DNA from: Luzula sylvatica
Taxonomy: Eukaryota; Streptophyta; Magnoliopsida; Poales; Juncaceae
Assembly (NCBI GenBank): GCA_946800325.1
Contig: OX326958.1
Span: 27,444,914 to 27,508,913 of the forward strand
DNA length: 64,000 nt
Direction: 5' to 3'
The stretch's first letter is position 1; each line of letters opens with the position of its first letter. Positions 1-12,858 of this stretch are shown one piece after another. The notes beneath the pieces were generated by a model. The model was given only the letters and a program-made list of their open reading frames with translations. It was not told the origin of the DNA and searched no databases. Position numbers and translations under genes: made by a program.

Positions 1-651
1 GTGGGAATTTTGGTGAATGATGAACTGAGAGAAGTTATCAACTCTCTTTTCTTTCAACCAGGAGAGAGGGAATCTGCAAATTAAAAAATCAGTTAAGGAA
101 GTAAATAAATGTATATATAATGAAATATAAAAATATAAAGATAATTACCTGGAATGTAAGAGGAATGAATGATAAAAGAAGATATTATTGATTAAAGAAA
201 GCATTAAGGGGGAAGGGGCTGATGCATTATGTCTACATGAAACAAAAATACAGAATTATAATGATCAAATTCATAATAAAATATTCAGTGGTAATTGTGA
301 TTACATTACACTGAATTCAAATGGAGCTCCGGGGGATATTGTGCTTACTTGGAATACAAATTATTTCTCTCTAATTAATTTTTGCAATTATTCAGTAACA
401 GTAGGACTTTTTGTGCAAATGAGACAATTCAAAGATTACCATTTCAGGTGTGTATGGGCCACAACCTATCTCAGATAGCATTAATTTCTTAAATGAACTC
501 TCTAATTGGTAAAAAAGGATGATGCCAACACAACTTTCTTTCATAAGTATGCATCTATGAATAAAAATAGGCTCATGATATCAATGTTGAATGATCAAGT
601 TAAGGAAATTGAGGCAACTTTCCATAAGTGTGATTCCCTCGGATTTTATTA
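1..651 (+). mobile_element. Non-LTR retrotransposon (LINE) fragment, decayed
   Basis: Remnant of a plant L1-type LINE second ORF. From the ATG at 120 one frame reads ITWNVRGMND, the opening motif of APE-type endonucleases, and stops at a TGA 23 codons in. A second frame (188-478) continues with ALCLHETKI and an SNGAPGDIVLTW stretch, so a frameshift separates the two. At about 510-600 the sequence jumps to a motif (NTTFFHKYASMNKNRL) that in the LINE at 58.2 kb (NTKFFHNYATLKKNKL) lies well downstream of the endonuclease, so the middle is deleted. The body ends where copia A begins, near 652. Not functional. Confidence 0.75.
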
Positions 652-1860
652 ATGGTAAATTAGACGCTTCATCCATACGCCAAATATCCACATACATATC
701 ATGGCATACATAATAGATTCTCACATCAAAATGTGAAGCATCATATCATTTTTATTTTTGGGCTGCTTGATGTCTCACACCGAGTCACAAAAATGTATGC
801 CATTCGACATTTCGATTTAACTCCTCCAAGGAGTTATATGTTGAAAATCGTTTTCAACAATATGTCGATATACGTGTGATTATATAGAACGAGGAACTTC
901 TTAGATCTATCATATAGATCTTCACGCTTAATTCATAAGCGGTCTCGCCTAAATTCTTTGTCGTTACAAGAAATATAACGCGGCTCCCACTAACTTTCAT
1001 GTGTACACAAAGTTTCCATTCGTTTTGACAATGTTATAACCGTTTATAACTTTGTCAAAACGAATATTCCAATTCCGAGAAGCTTTCTCTAATCCATCAT
1101 ATGGATCGTTAAAGCATGCATATCATATCCCTAATTCTTATGAATCGACAAAACCGTAAGGTTGTGTCAAGTACACATCCTTTCATAAAATTTCTGTCAA
1201 GAAATTCGGGTTTGACATCCAATTTTCCACATCACAGTCTTAATATGCGACCATGACAAGCATAATTTCGAGAATGTAAAAGCATGGCAACATGTGAAAA
1301 CGTTTCTCCATAGTCCGACTATGAAATACTTGAAACTTTTCGCTACTAGCCTCGCTTTGTTATATGCGTATCCCTATCCGTGTCGGTTCTCATCTTGAAA
1401 ACCCGTTGACATTTCACGGGTCTAACCCTGAAAGTAATGAAATCAAGTTCTAAACTTGATAATTTACACGGATCGAATCTCAGATTTCATGGCATGTTGC
1501 CATTTGGAATCATCACTTTTCATAGCATCCTTGTAGGATATCGAATCATCATATGATTTCGATATATCATCATTAGCAACGATAAATCCGTATTTATCGG
1601 CTTATGATGTAGCCTACTTGATCTACGAAAAATTCCTTTGTGTGTTCGACTCGTATTCATCACCTATTGATGATGCCGTGTCAAATTTCATCGGTACAAT
1701 GTTCATTTTCAGATCTCGAACTCTTTCGAGATTTATTCTACTCCCACTAGCCCGCGTAGAGATAAATGGCATCAAGTTCCAAACTTGTGCTCATTATGTC
1801 CTCCTCCAAGAAGGCATATATTCGAGACACGAAAATCTCATTTTCGTCGGGACGTTAGAA

Positions 1861-2133
1861 CTAATACCCTTTAGTTTCCTTAAGGATATAAGACAAACGA
1901 ACAATTTTCAGATTTGGGATTGAGTTTAACCGAAACAAATTTCGAAATATATTCACATCCTCAAATCTGTACAAATGACAACGTCGGAACCATTCCGATT
2001 CATATCTCATATGGCGTCTTTTGTACCGATTAGAAGGTTTATGGTCCATATCATATATGCAACCATTCATTAGTGCCGCTGTCTCAAGGGCGTATCCCCA
2101 AAACATTTTTGGGAGATCCGTTTGACTTATCAT
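1861..2133 (-). pseudogene. Copia integrase fragment of element A
   Basis: Short open stretch that keeps the post-catalytic integrase block: SQTDLPKMFWGYALETAA at its start and a KETKGY motif at its end. The same order occurs at residues about 617-698 of the intact Gag-Pol at 49-53 kb (SQTSLPKSFWGYALETAA, PKETKGYY). The sequence between is scrambled by small indels and the catalytic part upstream is broken. It is a relic and not a host gene. Confidence 0.7.
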
Positions 2134-4488
2134 TTATCGAACCATGTCTAACATGCGTTCATTTCCTCTTTTCGAATACATCTCAATGTTCCGAAATGAA
2201 GATAATCGTGAAACGATTCCACAATCATGAATGATAATCAATACTTATAACTCAAATATTGCCTCTTCGATCCTATCGAATTGCGTAGCTAAAATACTCG
2301 CCTTCTCGATCCTATCGAAAGGGCTTTGATTTTCTTGCTTAGTCGATTTTGTATTTTGTTTTTGAAACTCTTTGAACCTTTCAAAAGTCTCCGCTTCGGC
2401 ACACATTAAATAGATATTACCGTATCTACTTTAACTGTCCGCAAACGTAACAAAATACTGATGGCCTCCTCTTGCCTCAGAATTTATCGGATCATTTACA
2501 TATTAATGCAATTTCCAATAATTCGTCGGATCATTCTCCAACCTTTGGAGAATGACGCCCTTTGTCGTCTTGCCTAATAAATAAGTATCGCATTAATCAA
2601 TCAAATCTAATTCGAATGATTCTAGCAATCCATCTCATGAAATCTAGATACGCGTTTCTCGTTCATATGGCCAAGACGGCAATGCCAAAAGAAGCAATCA
2701 ACTTATAGGTTTAATCCTCCTCGGATTTCACGGTTCTTTGAGTCATTAGTTTGGACAATTCCTTGTCCGAACTTTCTGTTTGGAAAACATTTTTTCCAAA
2801 ATACACTTAGACATTTATTTCTTTCGATCCCGCCTTTGAATTACTAGGACATCCATGCATCTCTATGCTTTGGATTCCCCGGATACTCCAAGCATCTCCT
2901 ATTCAAATTTACATCGCATCTCATGCAACTCCGGGATCGACTTATCTATCAAATGCATATGATATTCGGTCACGAAGATCAAATCTCGTACCATCAACAC
3001 ACGAGTGTTAATGAAAGACCCATAAGGCGTCTCAAAATTAACCTACTCTTTGAGCCGCATCGAACCATTCAACGCGCTCTAGCTCTTGAAACAATTTCAT
3101 GAGCGTTGTGTATTACTTCCGTATGCACCCGAATTCTCAAAACAATTTTGAGAAATTTGCGTCTATACATGCCACCACAAGGCACGCAATATCGTTCGAT
3201 TTCTTCTTAAAGTTTATCGAACCCGGCTTTCTCTAAAGCCAAAGCCTCGAGCCCTGAATCTACCATTTTCGTGTCCAACACGTTCCTTTAAGTCTAAGAA
3301 CTATTCTTTGATTATCAAGGTTAATTATGGTAATTCCGACCCAAAAGCTATTTATTATATCGATCTCATCAATATATTTGGTGTTGCTAGAAAACATAAT
3401 TCTAAACAGATGATGAAGATTAAGCTCCTAACCGTGCGTACTTAATCTATATGCTTATATGATAATTATATGACAGTGTTATTTTATCGAATCGATAACC
3501 CTCATACCGATACGGGACTCCAAGTCCACAACACTCAAGACCCATATTTTACGATCCTCCCACAAGTGACTATGGCCGACAAATGGGATCTCGCTATTTT
3601 AGGTAGGATTAATATCCAATCGTATCCAATACGACTCTTGAACCTTTATAGAATTTCGGTGATGGATTGTATCACATACAATCTCAGTTCCGTGTGTGCA
3701 TTCTATCTATGCCCCGAACTCTAATTGGATTAGCTTGGACGGTTAAGTCACAACCATATCCATCGTATCGTTCAATTGAACTACTCACGTGCCCGACTAT
3801 GGCCTGTACCCACGTGAGTCCCCAATTAACGCTTACCACCCGCATCAATACATACAATAATACGTGCCCGACTATGGCCTGAAACCACGCATTATGTCAA
3901 ACCAATCTCGATGGTTGTGGACATGGAAGGTATTTCCACGACTTAAATATTATGAGAGATCATGCCAATGCATGTTGAATTTTGACATAATCTAATTATA
4001 TTAATATCACAAGATTTGATTGATCATTAACCTTTAATAATCAGTTTATATGAAAGTATGAGTGATGCCGATTCTATCGATATAAACAACTCAAAATTTC
4101 GAGTTTCGTAGCCAAAGTTATCGCGAAAACAAAATCAGCATCCAGAGGGGGGTCCTTTATAACGGACTGCCCCATCCGTTGTAACGCAGGGGGCCCTGGG
4201 GCGCGAGAAAACCATGCCCGGAGCGTGTCCGGGGCGCCAAAAACTGCCCCCGGGGCGGCAGAACTCCTGATTTTCTGCAGATTTCGCCGTTTCTTCCGTT
4301 TTCGCTCGTTTCCAAAACGATAAATCATGAAACTTTTTCACGATCATTCCTAGATACTCTCAATCAACTTTTGATTGATCTCTAGTGAATTCCACTTGTG
4401 ATTTTAACGAAATTGACGTTCTAAATATCTAACATCATGCAAACGGGTACAAACTTTGATAACCCGTGCCCTTAAATCGATGGAGATC

Positions 4489-4500
4489 GCTCTGATACCA
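4489..4500 (-). other. Primer-binding site (initiator tRNA-Met) of copia A
   Basis: On the minus strand this reads TGGTATCAGAGC, the standard plant Ty1-copia PBS complementary to the 3' end of initiator tRNA-Met. One base separates it from the LTR that starts at 4502. This fixes element A as minus-strand and the neighbouring LTR as its 5' LTR. Confidence 0.85.
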
Positions 4501-4501
4501 C

Positions 4502-5500
4502 TGAAGAAAATTATCCCGATCCCGGACCCGCGCAGCGAATATGAAGGCCCGGTCCGGTTCCCAAAATCCGAGATCACGCCTCGATTTCGAGAGTACGATG
4601 CAAAGAAGGATAGACGATTACCAGCGTGAAAATGATCACGCACGAAGGGCTGATCGCTTGCATCCTTCTCTTCTCCGGTGTCACGTTGGTGACTAGCCCG
4701 TGCGTCCCATACCGCACGTCTCCCACCGTTTGGACTCCATGAACGCCTCCGGTTTGATCACAATCGAAGAGCCACAGATGTCGCTCCTCTACTCGTATCC
4801 ACCTTGAGCCATATCACCTCGGTTACGGGTATACCTGCCTAGACGGTATACCGGTAAATTTGCTTGATTGAATTGATTCTCTAAACCGAGAAAAACCATT
4901 TTTCTCGTTTCTCTCTTTTCGCACCCTTTCACTCTCTGAAAGATGATTCTCTATTTCTGGATTAATTTTCTGGATAGAATGAATTAGACTGAATAGACTG
5001 AATTGAGAGAGAGAGAAACATCCTATTTATACAACATAGGATAATGATGGGCCAAAATGTATGTATATCTATTATACACCTCTTCAAACAGAAAACTGCA
5101 CACACCCTTTCAGTATTCTGTTGAAACGAAAATATTAAATCGTTCCAACCGACTTCAAACCTTCACGAAAGTTATAGATAATCTTATTATATTTCCAACC
5201 CAATTTTGTCTGGCCCAATTGGAGTTCGGATGCGAAAGTTACGTCGGTTTTACTAACTGTATGTCAAACTGTCGCACCCTTTCGGCATTCCATTAAAACG
5301 ACACCGATACTTCATTCAAATGAAATAGTTTTCTACATGAAAGTTATAGATAATCTCATTATCTATCTAACCCAATTTGAACCATTGAAATTGGAGCTTC
5401 CCACTGAAAGTTATGCCAGTTTTACTAAAACTGTTTCTTATGCCTACGAACGCGTACGTTCGTTTATCCTTGTGTACACTTTTAAACTGTATTTCTTTCA
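4502..5500 (-). repeat. 5' LTR of copia A (999 bp)
   Basis: Bounded by TG (4502) and CA (5500), with short inverted ends (TGAAGAAAA / TTTCTTTCA). It is related along its length to the LTR pieces at 46699-47056/55597-56288, 59718-60350 and 60446-61191: shared blocks include 'ccgcgcagcg', 'gtcacgttggtgactagcccg' and 'gagttcggatgcgaaagtta'. No second LTR of this copy is in the window, so its age cannot be read from LTR divergence. Confidence 0.75.
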
Positions 5501-5695
5501 CACCATAACCCCCACCTCTTCCACTTCTCTCTCTCTCTCTCTTAAAACCGACCTTATCTCTTCCACTCCTCCATTAGAGCACTCTAGGTCAAGCCACCAT
5601 TATTTAAACCCTCCAAATCGACAAAATCACTTCATCGTACTCAAATCCATCTCTCCATCCGGAAATCTTACTCAAACCTCTCCATTTTTACTCCA

Positions 5696-7053
5696 ATGTC
5701 GGGCCGCAAGATCAAGAAGGGCGCTTCCAAGCCACCAAGAGGACCACCTCCTCGGTTCGATTTCAACGACCCCGGCAATACTTACCTCTTCAAAGATGCC
5801 GCCACCGGAATTAGTTTTCGAGACAAGTACTCCAAGAAATCGCCGAGTCAAGGGTACTATTTCCAACTTCCCTCGAACATTCTTCTTTTGTCCGACATTG
5901 TCGACCCAATCGAAGCAAAGTGGCAGATTGCCGGCTTGTGCTCTCTAAATCACCCATCCTATGAAATGGTGACGAAGTTATTCTACGCAAATGCCGTGTT
6001 TAACTACGACGATAATGAAATCGAGAGCTACATTTTTGGACAATCCATCACCATCAACATAGCGACGCTTTGCCAATGGCTTGGTTTGGCGGATGATGGA
6101 GAACTCGTCTACATTAGCCGCGCCGAGCAAATCTCCGATGTCGCATATACCGACATTTACAAATTGGTAACGAACAACGGTCAAATCGCATCGGCCACTC
6201 AACTCTCAGCACCTCTCCGCTTCGTTTGGAAAATCGGTAATAATATCTTAACACCCATCTCTAAACTCAAATCAAACTTCGACAAACGGAACATCACCCT
6301 TCTTTATCGCCTATGGTACGCAAGTGAAGACCCTATCCACATTCCCAATCTCATTCTCAAGCACATGGAATCAACCATGCGCCTCAAGGTTTCCACGCTC
6401 CCATATGGAAACATAATTGCGTTGGCATGCGATCAATTGGACATCGAAATTCCAATCGATCAATGAGACCTCGGACGTGCCGACCCCACAAATCTAGGAT
6501 CTCCCGAGCATCTCCCGAGCATCTCACTCGCCTCCACTACTCCGACAAGAAAATCGGGCAACTCGATTACTCTCGCCAAGGAGGACGAGTCCCTACCGTA
6601 ATCCAAAATTGGGTTTTGGAACAAGACCCTAACCTCTACAAATTTCCGAATACTCCTTCCGAGTGGATCGAACCGTCGGACACCGCACCTACACCAACAC
6701 CAACGCGCAAACGTAAAACTCAAGGAAACACTAGGGTGGGGACTTCGAATTCCGCATCCGAGGCTCCGCATGCGACGGGCTTCAACATGGATGAGATGCG
6801 TGGGATGATTGATGCCATGCAAACCCGTTTTCATGAGGAAAGTGTGTGGGTCCATGACCAAGTGTTCGAAGATAATGCACGGACTAGAGCACACTCCACC
6901 CAACTCTTTAACGATCTCTACGCTCACCTCGACGTTCGTTTCGGACCATGGAATCCTCCCCAAGACGTACCACCACCGTTCAACCCGAACGAACCATGGA
7001 ACCTCTCCGAAGATGCACCGCCCGAGTATAATCCGGACGGCCCGAACCTCTAG
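5696..7053 (+). pseudogene. Broken retroelement-type ORF (putative plant transposon protein)
   Basis: Two overlapping frames form one former ORF of about 448 codons. The first (5696-6466, 256 aa) begins with a basic stretch MSGRKIKKGASKPPRGPP and has a folded central part (IAGLCSLNHPSYEMVTKLFYANA, ITINIATLCQWLGL). This is like the 'putative plant transposon protein' domain found in large plant retroelements, an assignment made by eye. It stops at TGA 6464-6466. The second frame (open to 7053) supplies the C-terminal part, which is rich in Pro, Asn and acidic residues. An 11-bp direct duplication (6499-6509 / 6510-6520) causes the frame change: without it the first frame continues straight into LTRLHYSDKKIGQLDY. 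The TGA lies where CGA would give Arg. So there are two lesions, otherwise little decay. Fragments shifted by alternative frames should not be read as separate genes. Confidence 0.65.
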
Positions 7054-7878
7054 ACCTATCCAACCGACCCTAGTTATGGCCTTAGCTCATTAGAGAGTAT
7101 TTTCTATAGTAAAACTTTATTTTGCATGTAGTTGGGAGCATATTTTTTTTGCATGTTATTTAGTATTGTTGTTATGCGTATGTTTTGTGTTATTATCATG
7201 AATATTTGTCATGTCATGCTATATTGCTATATTAAAAATGTATGATTAAATGTTCCTCTTGTGAAATTTTGTTTGGTTAAAATTGTTTTTCAAAATCTTT
7301 GTTCTCTCATTTTTGTAAAATCATCATACCTAGCACAAGTTAATGTATAAATTAAAAACTTGCTAAGATATTCTCTATTTACGAGCCTATGATTGAGAAA
7401 TACGAAAATTTAGGGGGAGCTCGTATCAAGGGGGAGCCTTCCGTCTCGTCCGTCTCTACTTCTTTTTGATCATTTCAAAAAGGGGGAGAAAAGGACGACG
7501 TACGGAAAGTTCTTCGATAATCGATACAACTCTCCAAATCGACAGTGTTTTGAAATTAATCAAAAGGGGAAGTTTGTTGATCCAAATATCCTACGGTTTG
7601 ATTATATCAAAACAACTGTCAATACTAACGTTTTGCGTTAAGAACAACTTGTAGGAGAAATAGGTACAACTGTCAATACTAACGGTTTGATTATATCAAA
7701 ACAATTATATCCTAGCCCGGTTTTTAACTTTCGGATTTCGTATTTTGGGTATAAGAAAAAAATAGCACTTAGATCTATGGGTGTTATTGTGTTATAGTTT
7801 TACACAACCCTTGCGGCTGCGCCAAGTTTTTTTTTTAGATGTGTGATATACCTATTGAATAACATAATGTCTTTTTGC
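7054..7878. other. Non-coding tail of the 5.7-7.0 kb retroelement ORF
   Basis: No supported gene. Three short purine-rich runs (AGGGGGAG types at about 7411, 7430 and 7480) resemble the polypurine stretches found in the 3' region of large plant retroelements. A local repeat ('acaactgtcaatactaacg' / 'ggtttgattatatcaaaacaa') occurs twice between 7597 and 7707. The array begins at about 7879. Confidence 0.5.
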
Positions 7879-8846
7879 ATTAAAATAAAATAAATTATTT
7901 TAATATAGTTATATCATTGTAACGATAATTCAGTATATACGACTTTTTAATAGAAACTTATATTTTTTGTAATTAAATTTTATACGTGACCATATATTTT
8001 TTGCGATATAAATTTAATATTTACAGAAATATCATATAAAATATTTTACTAAGATAGAGTTTTCTGTAATATATTTTTTATGTACATTATACAACACGCC
8101 ATAAAATTATTGCAACGTGTCTAAAACTAGTTGTATGCTGGCGTGATGCCTTCTTTTCTGGCGAAAAGTTGTCAATTCCCTCAATTTCGTTGTAACCTTA
8201 ATTTTATTGTGTTTCTCCCCAAAACTAAACTACACTTTTTTAACAGTTTTGAAATTAATTAAAAAAATATTGGAAGTTTGATGAAAGAGCCCATTCAAAT
8301 TTATAAAAAAAGAAATTAATGCACATTAAAAATTATATACATTATAGCAAGAATATTCTGGTAACATTGAACAATATTCGATAATAATGAACTTTGACAA
8401 TAACTATATCTACAAGAATTTGCTTGTCAGTGCATTGTCTATCGGTGAGAAAGACTCTTTCCTCTTGCAGTGAACCCGATTCGCCTTTTTTCTTTCTTTA
8501 CACATATTAGAACTAATTCTAAATTTTACGTCCAAATCTCATTGCAAAATCACAAGTATTTACGTCAAAATAAAAACAAAGATGTTAACATATGGATATG
8601 TGAGTAATAATATTGATAAAGCTTATATTAAATGCAAGCTCTCATGAAATAGACGGTACGAAAATCCTCGTCAAAGAGAATTATTGGATAAATACATCAT
8701 TAGAAAAGACTCTCAGATTTTTTTTAAAGAAAATTCTTGAACAAATACTATAATAAAATTAAATATAAAGATGTTTTCATTGACTTATTTTGTTTTAAAA
8801 AAAAAGATCTGACAGTATGATTATAAATGTTTCTTGAATTGGCAAG

Positions 8847-9174
8847 CTAATTCTTGCTGCAATTGTAAACGCATATACAAGCGTAAACTTGGCTACCACT
8901 TTTCTCAATACAATTTCCCACTCCGTTCTTTTCTTGATAGCATTGCTTCCTGCAAGCACTCAAATCGCATCCACTTTGATTCAAAAATGTCTGGCATGTT
9001 GCTCCATCAACCGTCTGCACCATCATCTCCACTAAAAACAAAAATAAGTCATTTACAAGTTGACTGTCAGAATATTAGTTACCTATAGAAGTAAGCAAAT
9101 AATTTGTTATATATACCTGATATGGCTACAAGAAGAACGAGAAGAAAGCAAGAGGAAAAAGAGATCTTGGCCAT
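8847..9174 (-). CDS. Defensin-like secreted cysteine-rich peptide, copy 1
   Basis: Two exons on the minus strand: 9117-9174 (start ATG at 9174) and 8847-9031, with an 85-bp GT-AG intron splitting codon 20. Product 80 aa. Exon 1 encodes a hydrophobic signal segment (MAKISFSSC then FLLVLLVAIS). Exon 2 encodes a mature peptide starting around residue 30 with eight cysteines at 32, 41, 46, 50, 60, 71, 73 and 77. The spacing C-X8-C-X4-C-X3-C-X9-C-X10-C-X-C-X3-C has the CX3C and CXC pairs of the CS-alpha-beta fold of plant defensins and DEFL peptides. A signal-peptide exon plus a cysteine exon is the usual DEFL gene plan. Secretion is inferred. Target (microbe, pollen-pistil or other signalling) cannot be told. 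TATAAA lies at 9248-9253. This copy has Ser5 and Asp42 and sits at the left edge of the array. Confidence 0.9.
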
Positions 9175-9247
9175 ATTTTTCTCGTTGTTTTACTTTTGAG
9201 ACTGAAAAGTGTGTTTTGATTGTGGAGAAAGTTGTTTATTATTGAAA

Positions 9248-9253
9248 TTTATA
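9248..9253 (-). promoter_or_regulatory. TATA box of DEFL copy 1 (conserved in all copies)
   Basis: On the minus strand TATAAA lies 74-79 bases before the ATG. The same hexamer at the same distance is present in the other copies I checked (for example 11261-11266, 13260-13265, 15271-15276). Units 4 and 13 have an extra 8 bp (ggttatac) on its upstream side. Keeping the core promoter in all copies supports the view that the genes can be expressed. Confidence 0.6.
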
Positions 9254-9667
9254 CCACATTAGTGCATGTATTTTCCTGCTTGTTTCAAAAAATAATTGTT
9301 TGAAAGCTGGATTATTTAATTCAAGATTTGGTGAATTGTATTATACGTGCATGCTTCATGATCAGAATATTTGGTTCATTGGTTATATATGTACATTGTA
9401 TTAGAATTTTAATTAAGTATGAATGAAGAATTAATTCGGTTCCTATTCATGTCTAAAACATATAAGATTCTGAAATATCTTCTAGAAATAATCATAATGA
9501 GGCTAATACAATCACTTACTATGAATAACCAAATTTTGCATTGGACATGTCAGTTTACAAATAATGATTTTTCTAAAGTTGGATATACGTTTATTTAACC
9601 ATAGTAGCTCAAATTTTGTCGACTATAATATGCTAAATCAGAATGCAAACAAAAACAAAATCATTTT

Positions 9668-9797
<130 letters not shown>

Positions 9798-10859
9798 AAA
9801 ATTACTATTACAAAAATAGAAACTTATATTTTAATATAAGTTTTAATATCGTTATATCATTGTAACGATAATTCACTATATTAAAATAAATTACTATATT
9901 AAAATAAATTATTTTAATATAGTTATATCATTGTAACGATAATTCACTATATACGACTTTTTAATAGAAACTTATATTTTTTATAATTAATTTTTATACG
10001 TGACCATATTTTTTTGCGATATAAATTTAATATTTACAGAAATATCATATAAAATATTTTACTAAGATAGAGTTTTCTGTAATATATTTTTTATGTACAT
10101 TATACAACACGTCATAAAATTATTGCAACGTGTCTAAAACTAGTTGTATGCTGGCGTGATGCCTTCTTTTCTGGCGAAAAGTTGTCAATTCCCTCAATTT
10201 CGTTGTAACCTTAATTTTATTGTGTTTCTCCCCAAAACTAAACTACACTTTTTTAACAGTTTTGAAATTAATTAAAAAAATATTGGAAGTTTGATGAAAG
10301 AGCCCATTCAAATTTATAAAAAAAGAAATTAATGCACATTAAAAATTATATACATTATAGCAAGAATATTCTGGTAACATTGAACAATATTCGATAATAA
10401 TGAACTTTGACAATAACTATATCTACAAGAATTTGCTAGTCAGTGCATTGTCTATCGGTGAGAAAGACTCTTTCCTCTTGCAGTGAACCCGATTCGCCTT
10501 TTTTCTTTCTTTACACATATTAGAACTAATTCTAAATTTTACGTCCAAATCTCATTGCAAAATCACAAGTATTTACGTCAAAATAAAAACAAAGATGTTA
10601 ACATATGGATATGTGAGTAATAATATTGATAAAGCTTATATTAAATGCAAGCTCTCATGAAATAGACTGTACGAAAACCCTCGTCAAAGAGAATTATTGG
10701 ATAAATACATCATTAGAAAAGACTCTCAGATTTTTTTTAAAGAAAATTCTTGAACAAATACTATAATAAAATTAAATATAAAGATGTTTTCATTGACTTA
10801 TTTTGTTTTAAAAAAAAAGATCTGACAGTATGATTATAAATGTTTCTTGAATTGGCAAG

Positions 10860-11187
10860 CTAATTCTTGCTGCAATTGTAAACGCATATACAAGCGTAAA
10901 CTTGGCTACCACTTTTCTCAATACAATTTCCCACTCCGTTCTTTTCTTGATAGCATTGCTTCCTGCAAGCACTCAAACCGCATCCACTTTGATTCAAAAA
11001 TGTCTGGCATGTTGCTCCATCAACCGTCTGCACCATCATCTCCACTAAAAACAAAAATAAGTCATTTACAAGTTGACTGTCAGAATATTAGTTACCTATA
11101 GAAGTAAGCAAATAATTTGTTATATATACCTGATATGGCTACAAGAAGAACGAGAAGAAAGCAAGAGGAAAAAGAGATCTTGGCCAT
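10860..11187 (-). CDS. Defensin-like peptide, copy 2 (Ser5/Gly42 type)
   Basis: Exons 11130-11187 and 10860-11044; 80 aa with all eight cysteines and intact splice sites. It differs from copy 1 at residue 42, next to the second cysteine, where Asp is replaced by Gly (SGCGLSAC). Its protein is identical to copies 7, 9 and 12, but it lacks the silent TTC codon those three share in the 'CQTFLNQ' segment, so it is their older relative. TATAAA at 11261-11266. An Asp-to-Gly change in the loop after C2 would alter surface charge; the functional effect is unknown. Confidence 0.9.
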
Positions 11188-11680
11188 ATTTTTCTCGTTG
11201 TTTTACTTTTGAGACTGAAAAGTGTGTTTTGATTGTGGAGAAAGTTGTTTATTATTGAAATTTATACCACATTAGTGCATGTATTTTCCTGCTTGTTTCA
11301 AAAAATAATTGTTTGAAAACTGGATTATTTAATTCAAGATTTGGTGAATTGTATTATACGTGCATGCTCCATGATCAGAATATTTGGTTCATTGGGTATA
11401 TATGTACATTGTATTAGAATTTTAATTAAGTATGAATGAAGAATTAATTCGGTTCCTATTCATGTCTAAAAAATATAAGATTCTGAAATATCTTTTAGAA
11501 ATAATCATAATGAGGCTAATACAATCACTTACTATGAATAACCAAATTTTGCATTGGACATGTCAGTTTACAAATAATGATTTTTCTAAAGTTGGATATA
11601 CGTTTATTTAACCATAGTAGCTCAAATTTTGTCGACTATAATATGCTAAATCAGAATGCAAACAAAAACAAAATCATTTT

Positions 11681-11794
<114 letters not shown>

Positions 11795-12858
11795 AAAATT
11801 ACTATTACAAAAATAGAAACTTATATTTTAATATAAGTTTTAATATCGTTATATCATTGTAACGATAATTCACTATATTAAAATAAATTACTATATTAAA
11901 ATAAATTATTTTAATATAGTTATATCATTGTAACGATAATTCACTATATACGACTTATTAATAGAAACTTATATTTTTTGTAATTAATTTTTATACGTGA
12001 CCATATTTGTTTTGCGATATAAATTTAATATTTACAGAAATATCATATAATATATTTTACTAAGATAGAGTTTTCTGTAATATATTTTTTATGTACATTA
12101 TACAACACGTCATAAAATTATTGCAACGTGTCTAAAACTAGTTGTATGCTGGCGTGATGCCTTCTTTTCTGGCGAAATGTTGTCAATTCCCTCAATTTCG
12201 TTGTAACCTTAATTTTATTGTGTTTCTCCCGAAAACTAAACTACACTTTTTTAACAGTTTTGAAATTAATTAAAAAAATATTGGAAGTTTGATGAAAGAG
12301 CCCATTCAAATTTATAAAAAAAGAAATTAATGCACATTAAAAATAATATACATTATAGCAAGAATATTCTGGTAACATTGAACAATATTCGATAATAAGG
12401 AACTTTGACAATAACTATATCTACAAGAATTTGCTAGTTAGTGCATTGTCTATCGGTCAGTAACACTCTTTCCTCTGGCAGTGAACCCGATTCGCATTTT
12501 TTCTTTCTTTACACATATTAGAACTAATTCTAAATTTTACGTCCAAATCTCATTGCAAAATCACAAGTATTTACGTCAAAATAAAAAACAAAGATGTTAA
12601 CATCTGGATATGTGAGTAATAATATTGATAAAGCTTATATTAAATGCAAGCTCTCATGAAATAGACTGTACGAAAATCCTCGTCAAAGAGAATTATTGGA
12701 TAAATACATCATTAGAAAAGACTCTAAGATTTTTTTTAAAGAAAATTCTTGAACAAATACTATAATAAAATTAAATATAAAGATGTTTTCATGGACTTAT
12801 TTTGTTTTAAAAAAAAAGATCTGACAGTATGATTATAAATGTTTCTTGAATTGGCAAA

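Larger units (their letters stand above)
652..5500 (-). mobile_element. Decayed Ty1-copia element A (3' end missing)
   Basis: Minus-strand copia remnant, collinear with the intact copia D at 49.7-55.6 kb. About 652-900 matches the reverse transcriptase/RNase H end (shared stretch around 'catggcatacat'), 1.8-2.2 kb the integrase, 2.9-3.3 kb gag, and 3.4-4.49 kb the untranslated leader. It ends in a PBS and a 5' LTR. Every protein frame is broken by stops and indels. The 3' LTR and the end of RNase H are absent, the left edge running directly into the LINE. Many short ORFs here are chance openings. Confidence 0.8.

Noticed and set aside
4489..4500. tRNA-gene 3' end (also at 46686, 54619 and 59705)
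   Set aside because: Only the terminal 12 bases match initiator tRNA-Met, with no cloverleaf upstream, and each lies one base from an LTR, so these are primer-binding sites.
8834..9088. Plus-strand 84-codon ORF opposite each DEFL exon 2, repeated in most units
   Set aside because: It is the antisense of a strongly conserved coding exon, has no signal peptide or known domain, and disappears in units 4, 6, 11 and 13 through single changes. The minus-strand spliced gene explains the conservation.
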